Shown: piece by piece, positions 37,601-46,200 of the stretch | Numbering within the stretch: position 1 is the first letter of the stretch | Layout of the letters: each line of letters begins with the position of its first letter | Origin: Watersipora subatra | Taxonomy: Eukaryota; Bryozoa; Gymnolaemata; Cheilostomatida; Watersiporidae | Assembly (NCBI RefSeq): GCF_963576615.1 | Contig: NC_088708.1 | Location: 2,914,001 to 2,978,000, forward strand | Length of the DNA stretch: 64,000 nucleotides | Reading direction: 5' to 3' | The notes under the pieces: generated by a model | Told to the model about the DNA's origin: nothing | The model's input: the letters and a program-made list of their open reading frames with translations, nothing else | Databases searched by the model: none | Made by a program: the position numbers and the translations under genes

Positions 37601-40600
37601 CATTGTTCAACCGTTAAAAAGATATCTGAAGAGACTGGAGATGGGTTAGGAACTACTGATTTGAACATGATCAGAGTCTCAGCAGAGTTTGTGCCATGTC
37701 GACGTTTGCACTTGCCGTTTTCTGCGAAGTAGTATTGTGCTAAAAACAATATGGCCGTGCTGCCTCATCATCCATATCTACTAAATCTATCTCCCTATGA
37801 CTTTCGGCTAATTCATAAATTGAAACTTACTATGAAAGGGACAAAATTTGACGATGTAAAATCGATTCAACGTTCAACCAGAGAGCTAGACAGTACCGGT
37901 AAGATAGCTTTTAGCACTGCATGGCATCACAACAGAAGAGATGGGACAAGTGTATCGATACTCAAGGGTACTTTGAAAGGTTCTAGCTAGATAAGTCAAA
38001 GCAACACTTATGGAGTTTAGCTCCATTCCTGGAATTTATGAATCAGGCCTTGTATATATATGTTACAAATGAGAATATCTTAGTCAACATCTAAATATTC
38101 GTTTGTATCAAGCCCTGGGGTCGTCGTCATTTGAAAATTTAACTTTGACGCAATTGTCATGCATTGGAAATGAATAAAATAGAATCGAGATGACAGAGAT
38201 GAAGTATTTCGACCAACCACAGACAGACATGCTAGTTTTATCGTTGCTGATGCTCATGTAGACCAACATGCTTGTTTCAGAGTTGCATCTACGTGTTGCC
38301 ATCTTTGTTCACGAACACATTGGCTACGCAAATGACGAGTTTCACCGGTGTGTAACCAGACCTTTAGACTATAACTACCACAAACAGCTTTCATTGTTTG
38401 TTCATAGGTAAATCAGACACGCTGATTCCGATTTTGTACTCAAGATAAAGATTGGTCCACTAACGTTCAAAGTCAAGTTTGTTTTAAAAGGCTTTTGTGT
38501 AGCGATTCAATATCGGTGTCGCAATCAACACAACAAACCCGGCCCATAAATATGCGACGTAGCCTAGCTTTTTAGGGACGGAAGTTGGGGATGTTTAGTC
38601 CAATCTATAATTATAGAGATGGGTGTCTTAAAACCCATTATTCTCTAAATCCAGCCTTAAAAATAATGTCTTTTCTGGACGGCAGATAAGCTATTTAACA
38701 TTGCTTGTAGCTTTGTTACAGGATGTTTAACAGGTTGAAAGCCGAGAAAAACAAGCTCAAAAAAGCGCGATAATAACGCTAGCTTGAGAGAAGAGCGAGA
38801 GAGAATTATCTGTTAAATACGGAAACCCAACAGTGTTAAAGCACATAAATTACATTATTTTTTTATTATATATTTCAATACATCAGAGTCTTGGCTTTCG
38901 AATGAGCCTATATTTAATACACAAAGACTAATAGAACTATGAAAAACGGGGTGTCAAAAGTACATCCTGCAAAAAAAAACACTTGGTTCAGGTACTCAAA
39001 ATGTGGCGTCATAATTCTCATTTAGCCTTATGTCGTCGATCCCTTTCGCTCCCATTGCGGCTGCGTTTTTCTGTGACAATCGTTGTTGTTAAACCCGGAG
39101 AGCGCTAATAATAAACTAGGATTCTAGATAATCAACAATGCCCGCGATCAAACTAACAACCTCAGCACCCGACCAATGCAAACACATGTTCTGGGTTAAT
39201 TAATTATGCTTCAATAAATGTACCGTCGCTGATAAAAAAAGAAAAGAAATTACATCGATTAAATTATGACTTGCGGTTGCATGGCCCTAGGACTAAATGT
39301 CAATCGCACTTTCGCGAGATCATGCAATGCTTGAAATTAATTAGTCTCAGTCGTCACCCTTAACATCGCATTTAAAATAAAGAGCTAGTGCATAATATCA
39401 ACGGGAAAATATAGTATGGTTCTTGGAGTCTGAGGTACTTATCATAGAAATAATATGTACATGGAGAACTAATGACACTGATTCCTTTGTCATCCTCATT
39501 CGTTCTCTGGAGTTGTCCTACCTTTGTCTGCCACTAGCGTCATTATCGTCACTTTCGTAGTTGATAAATAAGCTGTAAGAGCACACAACAACGAATATGA
39601 GAATTGTGACGTCACAATTTTCGAGACTATGCCAGTAAACTTTTTCGCGGTAGAGCTCTGGGGAAATACTATAAACACCAACCAATGTCTGTCTCACCAT
39701 GGCAAACAATAGCTCATTCGAAAGCCAAGACTCTGATGTATTGAAATATACAATAAAAAAATTATGTAATTTATGTGCTTTAAACGACTTGGAAAACAAA
39801 ACATTGTTTCTCTACGATCACCTGATCTGCTTTGTTTTAAAATTAAGTATAAAATCAAATTGTAAAAATGGACGTAAACCTGATTTTAAACTTGATGGAA
39901 ACCTGTATTCACATTCAACTCCTCGAATACAGTCATTGCAATACTCATAGACCTATCAACTATATTAGACTGGGCAATCTAATGCATCACGGCTCAGCAT
40001 TGTGTCCTACTTAAATAGCCACATTCTTCGCGATGTAACGTCATTGCTTTGTTCGCTTCGCCTAGTCCAGGCCATAGTTTTAAGTAGGAAGCCATGGAGA
40101 GTGGAGCAAATACCAGCACTGGAAATGCTTTGAAGGTAAATTTTACAACAATTGTTTTCAAGTGTGGTTGTGAGAGGTATCTAGATACAAAGAGCAAGGA
40201 ATCTTACGGATATTTCCGAGATATGCGCACAAATAATAGTTTTTCCAAAATGTTTTCCTAAAGTTCATTGCTGGCACTAATCTTTGAAAAGTTGTTATGC
40301 ACAAAGAGGTGCCAAGCGCGAAGTAGACGAAGTATTGCCCATTTCATGAAGTTTTTCATCACCATGGCAGGTGGACATAAAGGTGGCTAGTAAATGAGTA
40401 TGGTGATGGCTGTGCTATATTTAGAAGTGTAGCTAAACCCAACCGAAAAGATTTTTACTTTATGATGGTCTCATAAGAATGCAATCATTTACTAATTATT
40501 TTGCAGGGCAAGAGGAGCAGAAATTTTTTGCTGTGCATTTGGATGTTCTAATACTCCAGAAAAAGACAGTAAATTCAGTTTCCACACCTTTCCATCGGAA

Positions 40601-42572
40601 GACAAACACCTAGACGGACGTAACAAGTGGATAGACGCTGTGAAACTTAAGTACTGGATGCCTTCCAAATACTCTGTGCTCTGCAGTGATCATTTCACAA
40701 TGGACTCCTATCGTAGACCTCCTGGTATGAAGATGGCTGCCATGCTAAAGCCTACTGCTGTACCAAGGGTGTTTGAATCTCTGCCAAAATATTTACAACC
40801 GAGTCAACCAAAACATAGACGACTGTTATGCCGACCAACACCATCTACATCACCTCCACCAGACCGAGATGAGCCAGTCCTGGAACCTTCACTTTGTTAT
40901 GAAGAGCCAACAGCCGCCAAGCAATCTGTAGAGACCATTCCCGATCCTCTACATAAGCGTACCTCGTACCTTGGAATAGGGAATTACATTTTTCAAACAT
41001 TCCGCGAGGCCAAGTATCTACTTCCGTACAAGCTTGGACAAGATCATATAGAAACACTGTTCTCAAAGATTCGGGCCAATGGAGGTTCCAACAATAATCC
41101 AGATGTCCGTAGCTTCAAATCAGCACTGAATGCTCTACTAGTGAAAACAGACATCACACCTAGCTCGAGTGATAACTGTCTTGATTTTGATGGCTCAGAT
41201 GGCTCCTGCTCCCTACTTCTCTCATCTAAATGAAGAAAAAGTCATGTAAAAAGTGACGATGATTTCCGAGTGTGTTGACTAACAAGGAATCACTGCAGAC
41301 ATACACAAGCTAGTGGTCACTTTCATTGGTTTTACGAAGCAATTCGCATCAGGAATTTTCATACGCAATCCACAGCGCAGGCAGCACTAGTTGAAACTAT
41401 CCCATCCAGATATGTCAGAATTAGAATTCACCATGAGGCTACAAAGGTAGCAGCTAACAAGAGTAATCTCAGATCAAGGCTCAGCTGACTGGTCGTCTTT
41501 AGTCATGTGTAGCCTGTCACAATATGTCTAGAAAAGTGTACCATTTGTCGTTTGTTTTCTACAATTTTTCTGATGCTGTTTGCACCAGAACACTTAAGGA
41601 CCAACAGTTATATTAATGACAGACTGCAATCAGTGTACTATTTACCAGTGTGTATGCATTTGAAATCAGTTTGTACACCTAGCTACCTGACATGTTAGCC
41701 CATAGCATAGGGCAACATTGATAAGTTTGCAATTTTTTTTTGAATAGATCAATATACATTTTTACTGGCACTTTACATATGAAATATTCAACTTTATGTT
41801 TACAAATTTGCAGGATAGGAAATGCATAGTGTACACCTTGCATCTAAAATTTTAAACCAATATCTTGTGTACTTTAGTGATTATGTCAAATTACATGTAG
41901 CAACAAAAATGTCTCTTCATTATTTCAATGTAAACAATGATGACTCACTTGCCTGACCAGCTGCAAGTGAACAAAGCGTTGACGCCACAAGGAATGTGGC
42001 TATTTATGTAGGACACCGTGGCTTCACATTGCCCAGTCTAGTATAGTTAATAGGTCTATGGCAATACTCTAAAATACCATTTCGTTGAAGTGATGCTACA
42101 AGAGTTTAAGATGTCAATGATCGACTCATGCTGGTTTATTTTTATGAGCGAAGCTGCGTGACCAACGTAAAAACAGAAGCCCTGGATTTTTCTACCGTTA
42201 TCTTGTCTAACTTGCTCAACCACTATGCACATGTCACAGTCTAAACATTACATCTGATTTGGAATAAGTTGAAGTAATTGGGTTACCACCTCTGTAGGAA
42301 GCATGATAAACCAGCCAGGTAATAAGGAGCGTAAGTTGGGCACTGTTTCTCAAAAGGCAGTTACCTGATATGATCTATCACAGGAGCATCTATTCCATCT
42401 TGATCATACTATCCCGTCTACCTGACACCAATAAACTTATTTTAACAGCGACATCGAGAAGCTTACCAACGGCAACTTGGGCTTCCACCGGATGTTGATG
42501 CAAGCCATCATGATGATCCGCAAACAATGCTGTCACGCAATCCGATGGGCTTTCTAAGTGAGTATCGGTCAT
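16624..42572 (-). CDS. BANP: BANP (BEN domain-containing CpG-promoter transcription factor), nine coding exons
   Basis: Nuclear DNA-binding protein; vertebrate BANP activates CpG-rich promoters through TCTCGCGAGA. Minus-strand exons in order: 42572-42467, 35108-34999, 34885-34758, 33511-33387, 31063-30824, 30682-30477, 29822-29685, 16927-16808, 16680-16624. Phases agree at every junction, giving 409 residues (human 519). Exon 2 has PVKRLR, like the human nuclear-localisation patch. Exon 3 is a coiled coil (LRLDDLERKYDTLLKTV). Exon 4 ends NVTLITLNNE. Exons 5-6 are the BEN region, with DDYPNGVWLGNE, NCRTPEKMALTLLDYLF, SNLSGTGKHGK and IDSKCRTAYRRKMRGQ, nearly identical to vertebrate BANP. Exon 7 is a Gln-rich activation-like segment. 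Exons 8-9 are assigned by splice phase and a terminal stop only (about 0.6); exon 1 is similarly weakly conserved. The gene is divergent with the dynein gene and its introns carry most transposons in this window. Confidence 0.88.
17105..18151. mobile_element. hAT-like non-autonomous element with 8-bp target duplication
   Basis: The left end TAGTGCTGGGCACGGGTA pairs with the right end, whose reverse complement is TAGTGCTTGGCACGAGTA. An exact 8-bp direct repeat, GTTCACAC, flanks it at 17097-17104 and 18152-18159. It is 1,047 bp with no recognisable transposase and lies in BANP intron 7. The DNA to its right, 18160-18930, holds a short TA dinucleotide run near 18606-18625 and a TTTACCATGG-type palindromic patch near 18510-18555, nothing else. 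Confidence 0.8.
19027..23074 (-). pseudogene. degenerate Ty3/gypsy retrotransposon gag-pol, 3' truncated
   Basis: Old LTR retrotransposon coding region on the minus strand. In order: a gag frame (about 23046-22312); a frame with two zinc knuckles (CPSCFINHDRKDC, CRICNKKGHISSVC) and an aspartic protease motif WDTGAT (22409-21507); reverse transcriptase with AAYLDDLIV (21113-20172); RNase H and the integrase zinc region (about 20171-19377); and an integrase core with the first two catalytic aspartates (VDSYSKYP, VTDNGRQF) (19376-19027). It is broken by frame changes in gag and between gag and protease, a loss of frame over 21114-21506, a TAG at about 20172 and a TGA at about 19377. The integrase end and 3' LTR are missing and no 5' LTR was identified. 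It is clearly a different lineage from the neighbouring plus-strand element. Confidence 0.85.
21324..21365. repeat. perfect 19-bp-arm palindrome
   Basis: Two perfect 19-bp arms (ATGAATAAAAAAACGAAAA and its complement) with a 4-bp loop TATC. It lies in the stretch of the old gypsy element where the pol frame is lost, so it may mark a small insertion. Confidence 0.8.
23748..24009 (+). repeat. 5' LTR of the young gypsy element
   Basis: 262 bp, starts TGTCATG, ends ATAACA. It matches the 3' LTR except for a 2-bp indel. It contains an AATAAA at about 23950, a plausible polyadenylation signal. Confidence 0.93.
24143..28349 (+). pseudogene. gag-pol polyprotein of the young gypsy element, one frameshift in integrase
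   Basis: The main frame runs from ATG 24143 to a stop at 27619. In order: a Gln/Glu-rich coiled coil (residues 1-75), gag capsid-like region, two CCHC-type knuckles (CYRCDRTNHTADDC, CNFCSKQGHIERAC; about 294-330), aspartic protease LDTGA (about 370), reverse transcriptase with VYLDDILV (about 675), RNase H (CDASETGLGAVL), and the integrase zinc region and first core aspartate (DAYSKYP). Near 27595 the frame is lost, and the rest of integrase (VTDNATSF, HPATNGAAERL and the C-terminal region) continues in another frame, 27591-28349. A single lesion in an otherwise intact element points to a recent mutation or a sequence error. A programmed shift this far into integrase would be unusual. Confidence 0.9.
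28363..28622 (+). repeat. 3' LTR of the young gypsy element
   Basis: 260 bp, TGTCATG...ATAACA, directly after the purine tract. Aligned to the 5' LTR it lacks two bases (TA) in an ACATATAAAT context and otherwise appears identical. Confidence 0.93.
28791..29631. mobile_element. TA-flanked TIR element, CAGTAGRTGCTCCTATAA ends
   Basis: The left end CAGTAGATGCTCCTATAATG pairs with the right end, whose reverse complement is CAGTAGGTGCTCCTATAACG, with TA on both outer sides (28789-28790, 29632-29633). The arms are rich in ACGTAAA words. It is 841 bp with no recognisable transposase, likely a non-autonomous Tc1/mariner/pogo-type element. Its right end is about 50 bp from BANP exon 7. Confidence 0.7.
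29823..30120. other. start of BANP intron 6, with a lone transposon-like end
   Basis: No gene. From about 29911, CAGTCAAACATGGATAACTC followed by repeated GAGTTAT/AAGTTAT words resembles one end of another TA-type element, but no partner end was found. The 15-bp array follows. Confidence 0.4.
30121..30450. repeat. 15-bp minisatellite beside a BANP splice donor
   Basis: About 22 units of ATAGTCAGCGGTAAT with substitutions (GGTTAT, AGTCAGTGG, ATAATCAGC). It fills the part of BANP intron 6 next to the 5' splice site: the last unit ends about 27 bp from the end of exon 6 at 30477. Confidence 0.95.
31064..31718. repeat. BANP intron 4 part: lone transposon end and a 67-bp duplication
   Basis: At about 31132 CAGTCATACCTCAACATAAT resembles the end of the pogo-like element at 5773 but no partner was found. 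At 31549-31675 a segment of about 67 bp with CGAGCTCTCTCCCACTGCAG is present twice in tandem with one or two differences. Nothing else is recognisable. Confidence 0.6.
31719..32525 (-). mobile_element. TA-flanked TIR element, family with CCCTAGGACACTTAT ends, copy 2
   Basis: Second copy of the family at 6052-7427, in opposite orientation and 807 bp long. Ends CCCTAGGACACTTATATTTC and the reverse complement of CCCTAGGACACTTATGTATT, with TA outside. Read on the minus strand, an ATG at 32274 opens a frame beginning MAKQITITGFFGKAK, and a second frame ends LPAVYKYKLVAN-stop, matching copy 1. The two frames are now separate, so this copy is decayed. It lies in BANP intron 4. Confidence 0.8.
32703..32800. 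mobile_element. single end of the CAGTGCACCCTCAG element family
   Basis: CAGTGCACCCTCAGAATATG, preceded by TA, continues for about 100 bp in clear similarity to the right arm of the element ending at 28715. No opposite end was seen nearby, so this is a truncated copy or its partner has diverged. Confidence 0.6.
32879..33244. mobile_element. small TA-flanked MITE with internal hairpin
   Basis: The left end CTGTACTTTTTAAGACTATT pairs imperfectly with the right end, whose reverse complement is CCGTACTTCTCGGACTATAA, with TA outside each. The subterminal word GCGGCTTATATAAGG occurs in the same orientation on both sides. A hairpin with arms of about 21 bp (ACCGCTAGGGCGCATTAACC on the left) occupies 32974-33023. 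No coding capacity. Confidence 0.55.
33512..34757. other. BANP intron 3
   Basis: AT-rich intron with scattered short reading frames and no recognisable gene or repeat. Confidence 0.6.
35109..36001. other. proximal part of BANP intron 1, no recognisable feature
   Basis: No supported gene. A minus-strand reading frame at 35352-35579 resembles nothing and lacks splice context. Confidence 0.5.
36006..36882. mobile_element. long-TIR element at a TTAA-like site
   Basis: The terminal inverted repeats are about 120 bp and over 90% identical, beginning AGGTTGACTTGCAACAAAAT. The left flank is TTAA (36002-36005) and the right flank TCAA, consistent with a mutated TTAA duplication. It is 877 bp. A 92-codon frame inside is not recognisable. 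TTAA insertion suggests a piggyBac-type transposase, which is inference. It lies in BANP intron 1. Confidence 0.75.
37425..37990 (+). pseudogene. mariner transposase relic with internal deletion
   Basis: One frame (37427-37732) holds YERHKRFGESRDSTENDSWS and GRPAS, the mariner N-terminal helix-turn-helix region. The next (37751-37990) begins AVLPHHPYLLNLSPYDF, the region before the last catalytic residue, where mariners usually read PYSPDLAPxDF, and continues with LKLTMKGTKFDDV and a tail. The middle of the protein is missing, and the aspartate of SPDL is replaced by Asn. Clearly dead. Inverted repeats were not located. It lies in BANP intron 1. Confidence 0.75.
38840..39779. mobile_element. 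TTAA-flanked element with about 75-bp TIRs
   Basis: The terminal inverted repeats start AGCACATAAATTACATTATT and include CAGAGTCTTGGCTTTCGAAT; the two arms are nearly identical over about 75 bp. Exact TTAA lies outside both ends (38836-38839, 39780-39783). It is 940 bp without a recognisable transposase; frames at its right end read through the repeat. A piggyBac-like or other TTAA-specific class is inferred. It is a second TTAA-type element in the same BANP intron, unrelated in sequence to that at 36006. Confidence 0.8.
39946..42060 (+). mobile_element. internally deleted P-like transposon
   Basis: The terminal inverted repeats are 33 bp with two mismatches, starting CATAGACCTAT and containing TAGACTGGGCAAT. 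A second inverted block follows inside (GTGTCCTAC, AAATAGCCACATTC). The flanking direct repeat is exactly 8 bp, GCAATACT, at 39938-39945 and 42061-42068, as for P elements. It is 2,115 bp. The internal gene joins a THAP domain to the C-terminal part of a P-type transposase. It lies in BANP intron 1. The non-coding right half, 41234-42060, shows no other feature. Confidence 0.92.
40507..41233 (+). CDS. THAP domain fused to P-type transposase C-terminal segment (KP-like), 5' end unresolved
   Basis: Open from a splice acceptor (TTTTGCAG at about 40499-40506) to TGA at 41231-41233, about 240 codons. The THAP zinc module is complete: CCAFGCSNT, then FHTFP, W of KWIDAV, CSDHF and the closing AVPRVF box. 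A Pro-rich linker follows, then a P/THAP9-type C-terminal segment with FREAKYLLPYKLGQDHIETL and SKIRANGGSNNNPDVRSF. The RNase H-like catalytic core and GTP-binding insertion expected between them are absent, but the frame stays open across the junction. A first exon is possible at 40094 (MESGANTSTGNALK before GTAAAT), but its phase does not match this frame, so the true start is unresolved. DNA binding without catalysis is the predicted activity. Confidence 0.8.
42069..42466. other. distal part of BANP intron 1
   Basis: Sequence between the right target duplication of the P-like element and the end of BANP exon 1. No recognisable feature. Confidence 0.6.
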
Positions 42573-43113
42573 CTTGGAAACTGACTGTCGCTGAAACAAG
42601 AATTATTGCTTGTGTATATAAAATTTACATACAATATAAAGTAACATAGATAATCCACGTGTAGAGCAATGCATGTACAAAACTAGGCTGCCTTTCATGG
42701 AATTTTGTTTGCTGCAGCAGAGACTTTAAGCAAACCCTAGCAACGCCTCTAGCAACTGGTCCATGGGCCATATAACATAGAGTATTGAACAATTCCCACC
42801 AGTACCCATATTGATTTGTAAAGAAGATTCACTTGTATTTCTGGTTTCGTCACAGAAATTTGCCATGAACATCGCAGAATCAATAAAACTTCAGTAAAAG
42901 CTCTGAAGAAATAACCAATGATATGCAATGCGGGAAATACCCAAAAATCGTAACACGCGTGTTCGTATCTTCGAGAATGCTGGAGATTTACCGTTTTTCT
43001 CGAAGTCCTCTCGACAGCTGCGTACAATGGCGATAATGGCGCGCTTGACGAGAAAGACAACCGGAAAAGAAGAAGCGTCAGTCAAATATTAGCGAATCAT
43101 ATCGCAAAGTTGT

Positions 43114-43123
43114 TCTCGCGAGA
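43114..43123. promoter_or_regulatory. TCTCGCGAGA palindrome (BANP recognition sequence)
   Basis: Perfect 10-bp palindrome. In vertebrates this CpG-containing element is bound by BANP and drives CpG-rich promoters. Here it lies upstream of BANP itself, 118 bp before the dynein ATG, suggesting autoregulation. Confidence 0.7.
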
Positions 43124-43127
43124 CTTC

Positions 43128-43141
43128 GTCGCCGTAACAAC
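43128..43141 (+). promoter_or_regulatory. X-box (RFX site) candidate
   Basis: GTCGCCGTAACAAC fits the RFX consensus RYYNYY-N(1-3)-RRNRAC with a 2-bp spacer and ends 99 bp before the dynein ATG, a usual position in ciliary genes. The consensus is loose, so chance occurrence is possible. Confidence 0.5.
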
Positions 43142-43240
43142 CAGTAGACGCTTTGGGCACCACTCTGCGCAGTGCTGCAACTTTTCAATTTCATTTCTTC
43201 TGACAGATACGAGAGCTAAACGTCTACTTGGTATTGCGAT

Positions 43241-46200
43241 ATGGCAGCCGAATTGGGCTTAGAAGATGCCCGTGTGGAGTTTATGGCAGACTATGTGCTT
43301 AAGGCACTTAGATTGAAAGGTGATAAATGGTCAAAAATGTGGAGCTTGGAGGAAAACAAGTTAATGTTCATGGACTTTTTTGAAAAGGCTGATAACATGG
43401 TTATGATTATTCAAGCCGCTAGTGGAGGAGCATTGTCAGTTTCTTACGATTGGCCAACAAATCTGCGAAACAAAGCTTGCTACTTTGTTAGAAAAGTAAA
43501 AGACCTCATAACAAAAGACGTCGATCTTCGAAATGTTCTTTACTATGGTGACCTGTCATACGCGCCTCTGGAACAGCTATCAGCTTTCGTCGACGAGGTA
43601 AGTAGAGTATGAGCAAACTTAGCAATAAATGCAACAATTTGTTATTTTGTTATTAATTGTACAATTTTTACTAGCTATAATATTTTAGCCATATGACTAC
43701 AACAGTATAACAATTTTGTAAGTTTCAAAAAACACTGACAATCAATACTCATATAAAAATTTACTTTCTGGTTGTTGTTTTAGTCAGATAACCCTCATTA
43801 TATTCACACTCGGTTTTTGATAAATTTTTCAGGTATGCAGTTTTTGTAATTTTTCAAACATACAAACCATCTTTCGGACTTTTGTCGAATTTATCTCTTT
43901 GGTAAGTCAAGCCAGGCACATCTAATAATGTATAATTCCAAATTTATTGATCAGTTTTTAGTATATGTTTTGATATGAAAGTCTTCTTAAAAATAGCATT
44001 TTTCACAGTACAACTGGTTAAGCAGTTTTTTTCTTGGCATTCTGTATACGTGCTTATACATGTAGCTAGAGAATGTTTTTTTAATGTGATATAATTATTT
44101 ATTTACTTAGTTTTTTACTTGGATACTTCCTTTATTTGGCAACAGAATATTTCCATTTGCATAAAGATTTATAGTCTGAATTATGTCCTATTTCATGATT
44201 GCTATATGAAACAGTGTTAATAAAAACATTTTTGCACAAACAATGCGATGGCTTACCACAGGGTTGTGACCAATACTGTGACCAAAAAATCATATCTGCA
44301 CATTGTTAAGTACTCACTGATGCCCAGAAAATTGCAGTAAATCTTTGCCCGGATATCTTTGTAGTCGCTTAGCAGTGCAGTGGCAGAAGTAAGCATGTCA
44401 CAGCCATGTGGCGTAATTGCAGTATAATTGCATTATAATTGCATTATAACTGTATAAATGCATATAATTATATAGTAGTATAATTGTATTCTAGTACTTT
44501 GCACTATGCAGTATACATGCAGTACAACTATTTTCTAATGAGCATTAAATAGTATTAATGCAGTGGCTATATTACCTACTGCAGCAGTGCTTATTGCTTA
44601 TTGCAGGGGATGTTGCTAGTGAGCATTTTTCAGTGTTAAATGCAGTAGGTACATTTGCATTAATAGTTGCAATTCTAGAAGCTTTCAACTGCAAGACGAG
44701 CATGTTTTATTTTAATGATTCAAAAGTTTAAAAACCTTTTTTTTTATGTTCGATAATAACTTTTGCTATGTTTTTAGTCTAGATATGAATTTTTCGAGGT
44801 ATAGAAAGATAATTGAATAGCTTACATTTCGGTAGTGGTTAGTTTAGTTTATAATGGAATCGTGAGAGATTTACTGAATCTCTGTTGATTCCATTATAAA
44901 CGAAAAGAGATTAACTGAATTTGCATAAGTGATTCAGACAAGACTTATTTTTTTTGCTGATTAACTGACTTCATGTTTGTAGGTGCTTGTTCCATTGCTG
45001 ACCAATGAGAAAAATCATGAGCAGTGGCCTGCAGTAGTTTCACAAGATGTCCGTCGACATGTGCATACATTAAAGAGCAATGTTTACGTTGTGTCAGGCC
45101 AAGTAAATGGCAAAACTCTGCTTCCATTGCCTGTTGGCACTGAGAAAGCTGCCGATTTTGAAGAAAGAAAAAGGTAACCAACAGTGTATTAATTGTTTAC
45201 TTTCACAACTCTGGTTAGTTCTTTATAATTTTGAGAATTGCCTTTTGAAGGTAGAAGCTTTAAGCTTGCCTGGTCAGAGTAAGCCACAACATTTGTCTGG
45301 ACATAAGATTCTGCGCTTAGGGGCTTAGCAACCATCGCATCAAAAGAAAGGCTTATATAGATGATTAGGCCATGAATACATAAAGTCCAGCGTCTCTATT
45401 CATGTGTTACAGAGTTTTTGTTATGCGCACACTCATACATGATTGGCTGCAAATGGTTTACTTGGAGGATTGCTAAGCAACTAGGTATTTACGTGAATTA
45501 CATGTACTTGCAGTGAGCAGCGTTGAGCGTTCAGCTAAGACTCTTAAATGGCTAGATGCATTGTAAGCGATTGTTTATTGTTTGGGTCATTATATTTATA
45601 GAACTCCACAGACTATACTAATCACTAAGGCCCCTTTTCAATGTCTAGCATGAACTCTCGCCGTAATTTAGTTTAACTAGCTCCTTGATTTGTACCTGTT
45701 TTAGTGGTGGCTATGACAGGCAACTGATCCACGCAATTGAGTCTGTCATCATCGATTGGTCTCACCAAATTAGGGATGTGCTCAAACGAGACTCAGCTCA
45801 GCCTCTTCTCGAGGGAGACAATCCGACACCGAGAGTCGAAGTTGAATTTTGGAAAGCCAGATCTGACAATCTCGAATGCATATATGACCAGCTGAAAAAC
45901 ACGAAGGTATTATTAACACAATCAAGTTTGTATGACCTTTGCATGACCTTCTGGTCTTTAAAATTATGCTAAAATTGTTTTTGTTCATAGATGAGTGTGA
46001 TAGCTTTTGTATACAGGTAAGAAAGATGGCCGAGCTGTTGGAAAGAACAAACAGTTCTTATTATCCTTCATTCAAAACGCTATTCCAAGATGTTGTACAA
46101 GCCCTAGCTGAAGCGCAAGACATCAACCTTTACCTCAAACCCCTCATGACTCACTTTGAAGATTTTGAACAGGTTTGTCAAATATTTCTAGTTCAGAATT

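Larger units (their letters stand above)
42591..43240. promoter_or_regulatory. shared promoter region of BANP (minus) and the axonemal dynein gene (plus)
   Basis: About 650 bp separate the acceptor of the first BANP coding exon from the dynein ATG. BANP must have an upstream non-coding exon: its first coding exon opens with a splice acceptor (TTGTTTCAG), and a donor-like ACG|GTAAAT on the minus strand at about 42992 is a candidate. CpG density rises from about 42940 to 43170, unlike the surroundings. No TATA box stands out. The two promoters probably overlap at 43080-43200; this is inference from gene order and composition. Confidence 0.6.

Noticed and set aside
40094..40135. MESGANTSTGNALK as exon 1 of the THAP protein
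   Set aside because: The donor after it is good, but its phase does not join the THAP frame at 40507, so it is mentioned only as a possibility.
42749..43085. minus-strand ORFs of 64 and 103 codons in the BANP-dynein promoter
   Set aside because: They start at non-ATG codons or lack similarity; the segment fits a non-coding 5' exon and promoter better.
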